Made by a program: the position numbers and the translations under genes | Notes under the pieces: model-generated | Databases searched by the model: none | What the model saw: only the letters and a program-made list of their open reading frames with translations | What the model was told of the DNA's origin: nothing | Source: Stenotrophomonas sp. | Lineage (GTDB): Bacteria; Pseudomonadota; Gammaproteobacteria; Xanthomonadales; Xanthomonadaceae | Length of the DNA: 5,121 nucleotides | Reading direction: 5' to 3' | Assembly (NCBI GenBank): GCA_003510825.1 | Contig: DOKO01000331.1 | Span: 1 to 5,121, forward strand | Shown here: one piece after another, positions 1-5,121 of the stretch | Layout: the number at the start of each line of letters is the position of its first letter | Position numbering within the stretch: the stretch's first letter is position 1

Positions 1-3000
1 CCAGCACCACGGTGCTGCCGGTGGGCGGTGCCGGCAGGGCGACACCCGCCGGCCAGGTCATTGCCGCGATGCTGGCATCGGCCTGCAGACGGAAGCCTGC
101 GCCCAGTCGTGCCTGCGCCGGCAGCGTCACCGCATCGGCCAGCACGCTGCCTGCGGCAAACAGCAGGTTGCCGGCGGCATCGTGCACCGCCCCACCGAGC
201 ACGGTGCCCTGCGGCAGCGACAAGGCCTGGGCCAGGGTCGCATCCACCGGCAGCAAGGTGCCCCGCGCCATTGTCATCGCGCCGATCGGCGCGGCGTAGT
301 TCAGCACCTTGCCGGCGATGAAGGTGGTACCCGCCTCCAGCGTGACCATTCCGCCATGCGGCACCACCACATCGGTGCCGTAGGACTGCTTGCCACGCGT
401 CAGCACCCAGCCGACGCTGTCGAACGAGGGCTTGAGCACGCTGCCATCGAAGCCGTCGCTGATGCTGCCGAACACCTCCAGGTCGCCGTGGGCGCGCAGC
501 ACGAGTGCGCCGGCCTCGCCGGGGCCGTGGACCTGGCGGTCGAGCACGGTGCCCGGGTTGAGGCTGGCGTAGCGGTGGCCCGAGAGGTCGATGTCACCGT
601 CCACGTGCAGGTTGCCGTCCGGGTTGACCGAAAGGTCGGCGACCACTTCCACGCCCGGGCGCAGGCGGAACTGCGGCCCGTAGGCGCGCAGCCCGGCCAG
701 GCGGCCGTCCACCAGCGCGCCGTTGGACAGCGCGGCGTCGATGAAGGCGCTGCTCTGCTGGTGCAGGCGGTCCAGATAGTCCTGGTTGACCACCTGGTAG
801 CTCTCGCCGCCGGCCGCACTGTCGTTGCCCACCGCAGCCCCCGCGTCGCGGATGAACGCATTGAGCTGGATGGTGCGCGCACCGTCGATGCTGAGTGGCG
901 CCGCGGCATCGATGGCCACGTCGTTGCCGCCGATGCGCGGGGCGTTGAGGGTGACGGTGCCATGGTTGGCAGTTGAACCGGCCACGCGCAGGTCCATGCG
1001 CGCCCCTTCGGCCAGGGACAAACGGCCCTGCCCTGCATCGATCTCGATGGTGGCGCGGTTGGGTGCTTCGATCACCTTGCCGTAGCTGTCCACCCGCAGC
1101 ACGTCGGCGCTGGCATCGAGGACGGCGCTGCCGGCCAGGTGCACGCCGCCAGTGGCCGCCAGGCGGATGCTGCCCACCTGTTCACCGCTGGCGTCGATCG
1201 TGCCGTTGACGGTGAGCTGGCCGCCATCAAGGGACACGTTGATTTCGTGCGCCTTCAGCTCGTTGCCGATGGCCAGGTCGCCCTCCCTGATGCGGAAGCT
1301 GCGGCCACCGATGAAGCCGCTTTCGGTCAGGCGGTCATTGAGGCCGGCGAAGTCGGCGATGCTGCGGCCGTGCAGGTCGATGCGGCCTTCCAGGTACGGC
1401 ACCTCGGTGCCGCCCGCATCGTAATGGCCGGTGGCGGTGCCGCGCAGGCGACCGGCCAGGGCCACCGTGCCTTCGGCCGCGGTCGCCGACAGCTTGCCGG
1501 CGCGGTTCAACTGCGCCGAGAGGTCCACCAGCGCGTTCCCGGCCTGCTGGATGTTGCCGGCGCGGCTTTCGAGCACGAGGTCGCCGCCCCAGCTGTACTT
1601 GGCCACATCAAAGAAGTCGATCCGGCGTCCGGCCAAGTCGAGCTGCGCACCGTCGGCAAGGACGACATCGTCCTGTGCCGACAGGCTCAGCTTGCCGCTG
1701 GGCAGCACCACCGTGCCGTCCACCCGCACGCTGCCACCACGGCTGTCCAGCGCCAGTTCCGCGCCGAGCGCATCGCGCAGCGCGGCATTGTCCAGGGTGA
1801 CGTTGCCGGAGCCGCTGACGCGGATATCACCACCGGCGGTGATGTGGCTGATGGAACCGGCGCCGCCGGTCAGCAGCGGCGTATTGATGGTGAGATCACC
1901 ACCGTTGCGCACATAGGCGTTGGCCACCGGGTCCCATGCGCCCTGCGACTGGTACACCGCCAGGCTGCCCTTGTGGGTGGCCGTCACCCGCTCACTGGCG
2001 TTGAGCTGCACCCCGGCAAAGCCCAGCGCCACGCGATCATGGTCGCGTACGGTGTCCGGCTGGCTGTGGTCGGGGTAGCCGAGCACGATCTGGCGCGCAT
2101 CCACCACCAGCTGGCCGGAGCCGGTGCCCGGGCCGTTGGCGATGACATCGCCGGCCGGCAGGCGGCTGCCCGTCCAGACCAGGGTGTCGGTGTGGATGCG
2201 TGCGACCTGGTCGTCGGTGCCGATGCCGTAGATCGCCGGCGTGGACAGCACCAGTTGCTGCAGCGCCGATGCACCGCTCTGCGGGTGGTAGGTGGACAGG
2301 CTGACATCACCGAAGAAGTTGACCGACTCACGGGCGATCAGCGACAGCGACTCCAGCGCCGGGGCACCCGTGCTGGTATCGCCCAGCAGCAGGCGGTCCA
2401 CCAGGCTCTGGTTGAGGGTCAGGCCGCTCGGCAACGTGCCGCTGGCAGCTGCATCGGCCAGGCTCTGTGCGCTGCCGACGTTGATGCCGCCCAAAGCCAG
2501 GGACAGGTTGCGGGTGCCATAGCGCACCGCATCGCCGAGCACGAAGCGATTGTCGGTGGCGGTGGCGATGGTGCCTTCCGAATACAGCAGGGTATCGCCG
2601 CTGCAGGTGGCGCCCGCGGCGCACACGCCGATCTGGATCGCACCGGCACCGCGGCCGTTCATGTCCACCGGGGTCGGCGCCAGCACGTCCAGGCGGGCAT
2701 TGGACAGGGCCAGCATCGAGTTGCTGCCCGGCTGGTACACGTAGCCGAGGTTGCTGCCATAGGTGGATGCGCCCTGCCCCAGGGTGTTGATGGCCGCGCC
2801 CTGCTCCAGCGTGATCGATCCGCTGGGCGAGTTGCTCATCAGAAACACGTCCGTCCCGCGCAGCGTGGCACCTTCGCGCAACACGATGGTGTTGGTCGCG
2901 GTGGCGCCCACGTTGATCACGTTCGAGCCCTGCAGCGAGCCCGTCTGGCGATTGATGTAGGTGGAGGTGAGCTTCGCGCCGATCTCCATGCGCGCGGCGC

Positions 3001-5121
3001 CCACCGCGTTGAGCGCATCGGCTTCCAGCGAGACGCCGAGGAAGCCCTCGGTGCGCGGGGCCCCCGCGGCCAGGATCTCGTAGTTCTGTCCGTTGAGGGC
3101 CCGCAGCACGCTGCCGTGGCCGCCCTCGACGGGCCCGTCGAGCACCGTGGCATCGAAGCGCAGCTGGCTGCTCTCGGCGCTGTCCTGGGCCGTGCGCTGC
3201 ATCAGCAGCAGGTTGATGGCCTTGGCATCGCGCTCGAGCAACGGGCGCACCGCACCCTCGCGCACAGCCTGCTGCAGGGCGAACTCGGCGAAGCTGGTTT
3301 CGTTGTACTGCGAGTAGTTGCGCAGCGTATCGGCGGCGGTCAGTACCACCTGGCTGGGCAGCGCATCGATGGCATCGGTGTTCACCGTACCCAGGCGTGC
3401 CGAGGTCGTCCACGAGCCGTTGCGCATCGCGGTTGTGTTGCCGAACGCCGTGCTGCTGGCGGCCAGGCCGTTGACTTCGACACGGAACGCACCCGGCAAC
3501 AGGGCGTACGTGGACGGCAGCAGCGTGTAGGTGCCGGCCGGCAGGCCCGGGACGCCCTCGCCGATGGTGATCTGGCGGCCCAGCCCCGGCGTGCTGCCTG
3601 CGGCTTCGCCGCCCAGCGGTGCATAGCCGGCCTGGGCACCCGGCACGATCGCGTAGACCGGATTGGTGGACAGGCCCGGCAAGGTGAAGCCGTCGCTGTC
3701 CATCTGCACCAGCGGATGGAAGCGCGCGTCGGTGGAGCCGCCACGGCCCTGCAGCAGGGCCGCGCCGGTCAGCTCGCCGCCACCGGAGAGGTCAACAACC
3801 GCACCGGCCTGGGCATCCACCGCACGCGACTGGAACTCCACCACCGGCTCTGAACCGACGCCGACGAAGGCGGCGTCGGCGTTGTTGTAGTTGTAGACCA
3901 GCCCGTCCACGGTGCCCCCGTAAGGCATGACCAGGCCCTTGGCGCTCACCGAGGTGACGCTGCCCGGCAGCAGGTTCACCTGCGAGGTGCCGCCCTCGTT
4001 GATGGTGCCCAGCGTGATGATACCCAAGGGGGCGCGCACTACGCCGCCCTGGTTCACGGTGGGCGCCATCAGCTGCAGGTTGCCGAACACGCTGTACGGC
4101 ATGGCCGGCAGGGCATCGGTGGTGCGGCGGATGTCGAGCACTCGATCGGGGTCGAAGACCCGTTCCAGCGAGCCCCACTGGTTGAGTTGGCTGACCAGGC
4201 CCACGGTGACGCCACCGCTGCCGTAGATCTGCGCGGCCGCCAGCGTGGTATCGCCGGGCGAGAAGAACCGCCCACCGTCCAGGCGCAGGTCGCCCTGGCT
4301 TTCCACCAGCACCGTGCCGAAGGCATCGCGCTCCACCTCGAGGTCATCGACCACGTTGCGGACGATGGCACCGCGTGCACCCAGGCCAACCTCGCCGACG
4401 ATGTCCACGTGGTTGCCCAGCAGCGAGAGGCTGGCAGCCTCGGCGATCAGCGGGGCGCCAAGGGTGCCGTTGCCGGCGCTGATGTTGCGTCCGCCGAACA
4501 CCGGGTTGGGCATGATGGTGTCGTCGGCCTGGCGCCGCGACGAACCGGACAGGCGCAGGTACGGCGCCTGCAGCCGGATCTGGCTGTCACGCGCGGCCTC
4601 GGTGGACAGGCCCATGGCGCTGGCGGTGAGGTACAGCGCCTGGTCCATGCGCAGCGACACATCACCGTCGAAGCTCAGCAGGCCGTTGACGTGCAGCGCG
4701 GTGGTGTCGAATCCACCGGCGGTGATCGCATCCACGCCATAGCGCGCCTTGCCGTAGACCAGGCTGTCGTGCAGTTCGCCGACCACTGCGTCGGTATCCA
4801 GTCCACTGCCGCCGTAGGTCTGCTCGATGACCAGTTCACGCGGGACGCGGACGTCATCGCTGACCGCCTCGCCCTTGTAGTTGTAGCGATTGACGCCGTA
4901 GTACACCGGGGTTTCCAGCGCCAGCGCCAGCGTGCCACCCACCGCGCCGGCACCGCCGGCATGGGCGCGCAGGTCGCCGTCGATGAACAGGCCGTTGGCC
5001 GCATGCAGCGAGATCGTGCCGCCATTGCTGGCCACCGTGCGGTTGCCCTCGCCCGGCACCAGCAGCGTGCCCTGGGCGCCGGAGGCATCCAGCACGGCGC
5101 CCTCCTTCACCACCAGGAAGC
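1..5121 (-). CDS. Filamentous haemagglutinin family adhesin, internal fragment (both ends outside the window)
   Basis: Codons run from 5119 down to 2 without a stop, giving 1,706 residues numbered here from the right edge. No start was chosen because the frame is already open at that edge. The protein is rich in G, A, V, L, N and D and built of short strand-turn repeats (VLDASG at 9-14, GDLRLDGG at 276-283, GTIDASG at 1306-1312), as in FHA-type beta-helix passengers. Conserved family blocks include DLSGGGEL (443-450), LPAGTYTLLP (526-535), YSWGGDLVLES (1175-1185) and AYGPQFRLRPGVEV (1479-1492). By family knowledge such proteins are exported by Sec, cross the outer membrane through a TpsB pore and act in adhesion or biofilm formation. 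The TPS domain, the expected C-terminal DUF3739 and any tpsB partner are not visible. No frameshift was found, so the gene looks intact here. Coding call is near certain; exact subfamily and ligand are unknown. Confidence 0.93.
2..289 (-). repeat. Tract of 12-residue (36-bp) degenerate protein repeats (residues 1611-1706, continuing beyond the left edge)
   Basis: Units share the pattern hydrophobic-P/A-x-G/D/A-x-x-L plus five linking residues. Heptad cores begin at 1611 (PIGAMTM), 1623 (LPVDATL), 1635 (LPQGTVL), 1647 (DAAGNLL), 1654 (FAAGSVL), 1666 (LPAQARL), 1678 (LQADASI) and 1689 (WPAGVAL). Spacings are 12, 12, 12, 7, 12, 12 and 11. Identity lies in protein pattern rather than DNA, so these are old, diverged repeats. 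LPAGTVL-like runs occur in related adhesins as I recall. A hexapeptide-like strand/turn fold is plausible but unproven. The tract is cut by the window edge, so its full length is unknown. Confidence 0.65.
290..643 (-). other. Protein region: conserved strand-rich block (residues 1493-1610)
   Basis: Strand-turn motifs return: GNLHVDGDIDLSGHRYASLN (1502-1521), ALVLRAHGDLEVFGSISDGF (1538-1557) and GGMVTLEAGTTFIAGKVL (1589-1606). The GDIDLSG-HRYASLNP and GSISDGF boxes resemble family consensus elements as I remember them. Between them is a loop with KPSFDSVGWVLTRGKQSYG (1563-1581), one of the few lysine-containing stretches. No enzymatic motif is visible. The block leads into the 12-residue repeat tract. 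Confidence 0.6.
644..841 (-). other. Protein region: short helical excursion plus AYGPQFRLRPGVEV box (residues 1427-1492)
   Basis: A small-residue linker (GAAVGNDSAAGGES, 1427-1440) precedes YQVVNQDYLDRLHQQSSAF and IDAALSN. This segment is acidic/amphipathic and low in glycine, so a short helix is likely. It ends in LRAYGPQFRLRPGVEV (1477-1492). The latter is a conserved-looking box that I associate with this adhesin family. As with the longer excursion at residues 601-650, it breaks the solenoid and probably marks a boundary between passenger segments. Secondary structure is inferred by eye. Confidence 0.55.
842..1879 (-). other. Protein region: third, highly regular beta-helix block (residues 1081-1426)
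   Basis: This is the most regular solenoid in the window. It holds GGDLTI and GGDIRVSGSGNVTL repeats, FFDVAKYSWGGDLVLES (1169-1185), NALVDLSA (1195-1202), GGQLTVNGTIDASG (1299-1312) and SAVLDASAD (1331-1339). It ends with GTVTLNAPRIGG and IDGARTIQLNAF. The YSWGGDLVLES box and the IDASG and LNAPR boxes match the family as I recall it. Rungs repeat roughly every 20 residues but are degenerate, so I do not give individual repeat boundaries. The block passes directly into a glycine/serine-rich linker and a helical segment. Confidence 0.7.
1880..3169 (-). other. Protein region: second beta-helix block with the CX5C pair (residues 651-1080)
   Basis: Solenoid-like strands resume, with INVGATATNTIVLREGATL (735-753), a Y/G/S-rich segment YGSNLGYVYQPGSNSML (787-803) and NLSLALGGINVG (871-882). 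A conserved-looking segment, PSGLTLNQSLVDRLLLGD (897-914) followed by GAPALESLSL, is probably helical in part and recalls the PPGLTLNQALLDRLLRGD element I associate with this family. GSGQLVVDARQIVLGYPD (1000-1017) is another family-like block. The only two cysteines of the fragment lie at 833 and 839. Boundaries are approximate. Confidence 0.65.
2603..2623 (-). other. Lone cysteine pair, CX5C (Cys833 and Cys839)
   Basis: The codons at 2623-2621 and 2605-2603 are both TGC and encode the cysteines of VCAAGATCS. No other cysteine occurs in the 1,706 residues. Secreted TPS adhesins are generally cysteine-poor, and closely spaced pairs are tolerated because the disulfide loop stays small during export. 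A disulfide closing a small loop on a solenoid turn is the likely role, by inference. Metal binding cannot be excluded but nothing supports it. Confidence 0.6.
3170..3319 (-). other. Protein region: predicted alpha-helical excursion (residues 601-650)
   Basis: The stretch starts with NYSQYNETSF (601-610) and continues through AEFALQQAVREGAVRPLL and ERDAKAINLLLMQRTAQD to S650. It has few glycines and many A, L, Q, E and R residues, and its hydrophobic residues are spaced as in amphipathic helices, unlike the strand repeats on both sides. The NYSQYNETSF start is, from memory, conserved in the family, which argues against a random insertion. The simplest reading is a helical loop or bundle protruding from the beta-helix. 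Helicity is judged by eye only. Confidence 0.55.
3320..3799 (-). other. Protein region: family signature block with DLSGGGEL, YAIVPG and LPAGTYTLLP motifs (residues 441-600)
   Basis: This block is the strongest family marker in the window. In order it has DLSGGGEL (443-450), GRGGSTDAR (458-466), YAIVPG (489-494), GLPAGTYTLLPSTYALLP (525-542) and GAFRVEV (543-549). I recognise the same order in large FHA-family proteins of GC-rich proteobacteria, where the consensus resembles DLSGGGDLY, then GTGGSRD, then YALLPGAF. It is richer in G, P, Y and T than the flanking solenoid and may form a separate globular or capping module. That fold is inference; I know of no assigned function. It follows the first solenoid block and leads straight into the helical excursion. 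Confidence 0.75.
3800..5119 (-). other. Protein region: first beta-helix passenger block (residues 1-440)
   Basis: Repeated short strands with G/N/D turns run through this block: VLDASG (9-14), GGTISLHAANGLFIDGDL (33-50), LHVNGLLSFDGDVSL and GDLRLDGGRFF (276-286). These are typical beta-solenoid rungs of FHA-like proteins. Two stretches break the pattern. One is tyrosine-rich and charged (73-108, with VYYGVNRYNYKGEA then VRVPRELVIEQTYGG). The other is charged and carries a tryptophan (310-345, with NQWGSLERVFDPDR). They probably form loops outside the helix. A second tyrosine/asparagine cluster, VYNYNNADAAF, sits at 408-418, just before the signature block. The boundary at 440 is set by the start of that block. 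No catalytic motif is seen. Confidence 0.7.

Noticed and set aside
182..976. Plus-strand open frame of 264 codons
   Set aside because: Same antisense register and same codon-bias cause as the 904-codon frame; no domain or plausible ribosome binding site supports it.
2328..3413. Minus-strand open frame of 361 codons in another register
   Set aside because: It is an arginine/glycine/alanine-rich out-of-frame reading of GC-rich DNA, and the true frame through the same bases gives continuous adhesin motifs.
1139..3853. Plus-strand open frame of 904 codons
   Set aside because: It is in exact codon register with the real gene and is open only because the gene lacks TTA and CTA codons and almost lacks TCA. 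Its product is a low-complexity A/V/G/H/Q/R-rich sequence with no recognisable domain, whereas the minus strand carries family motifs throughout.
3855..3879. Perfect 9-bp inverted repeat with a 7-base loop, considered as a terminator
   Set aside because: It lies inside the coding frame, has no T-run on either strand, and GC-rich coding DNA with GCC/GGC codons readily produces such stems by chance.
4496..4510. Asn-Pro-Val sequence near residues 205-207, considered as the NPNG-type motif of a TPS secretion domain
   Set aside because: The following residues do not match the NPNG-type motif or its surrounding TPS domain, and the segment sits mid-passenger without a signal peptide.
1..5121. RGD cell-binding motif as in Bordetella FhaB
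   Set aside because: No Arg-Gly-Asp occurs in the translated 1,706 residues, so integrin binding by that route is not supported for this part.
1..5121. Promoters, RNA genes, CRISPR arrays, insertion-sequence ends or DNA-level tandem repeats
   Set aside because: The window is fully coding in one frame; I saw no spaced direct repeats, transposase remnants, tRNA-like folds or intergenic gaps that would support any of these.

Overview
The whole window lies inside one gene on the minus strand. Read from 5119 down to 2, that strand gives 1,706 consecutive sense codons with no stop, no start that can be assigned and no break in frame. Both ends of the gene are therefore outside the window, and there is no intergenic DNA, RNA gene, insertion sequence, CRISPR array or promoter that I can support.

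The product is an internal piece of a very large secreted adhesin of the filamentous haemagglutinin (FHA) type. I recognise it from low-complexity beta-helix repeats rich in G, A, V, L, N and D (such as VLDASG and GDLxVxG) and from conserved blocks. These include DLSGGGEL, YAIVPG, LPAGTYTLLP, YALLPGAFRV, NYSQYNETSF, PSGLTLNQSLVDRLLLGD, VLGYPD, YSWGGDLVLES, AYGPQFRLRPGVEV and GDIDLSGHRYASLNP. They match what I recall of the multi-thousand-residue proteins annotated 'filamentous haemagglutinin family protein', which carry an N-terminal two-partner-secretion (TPS) domain and a C-terminal DUF3739. Neither terminal domain is in the window, so the piece is the central to late passenger.

Layout in protein order, which runs from high to low coordinates: a beta-helix block (5119-3800); the glycine/proline-rich family signature block (3799-3320); a predicted helical excursion (3319-3170); a second beta-helix block holding the only two cysteines (3169-1880); a third, very regular beta-helix block (1879-842); a short predicted helical excursion joined to a conserved motif (841-644); a conserved strand-rich block (643-290); and a 12-residue-period repeat tract that runs off the left edge (289-2).

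The DNA is strongly GC-rich. TTA and CTA leucine codons are absent and TCA serine occurs twice in 1,706 codons. This bias explains the long open frames on the plus strand, which I treat as shadows. Composition and protein family fit a GC-rich proteobacterium. Xanthomonadaceae such as Stenotrophomonas or Xanthomonas is my guess from memory, not something the sequence proves. I see no undescribed system here; the most distinctive details are the 12-residue repeat tract, the lone CX5C pair and the helical interruptions of the beta-helix.
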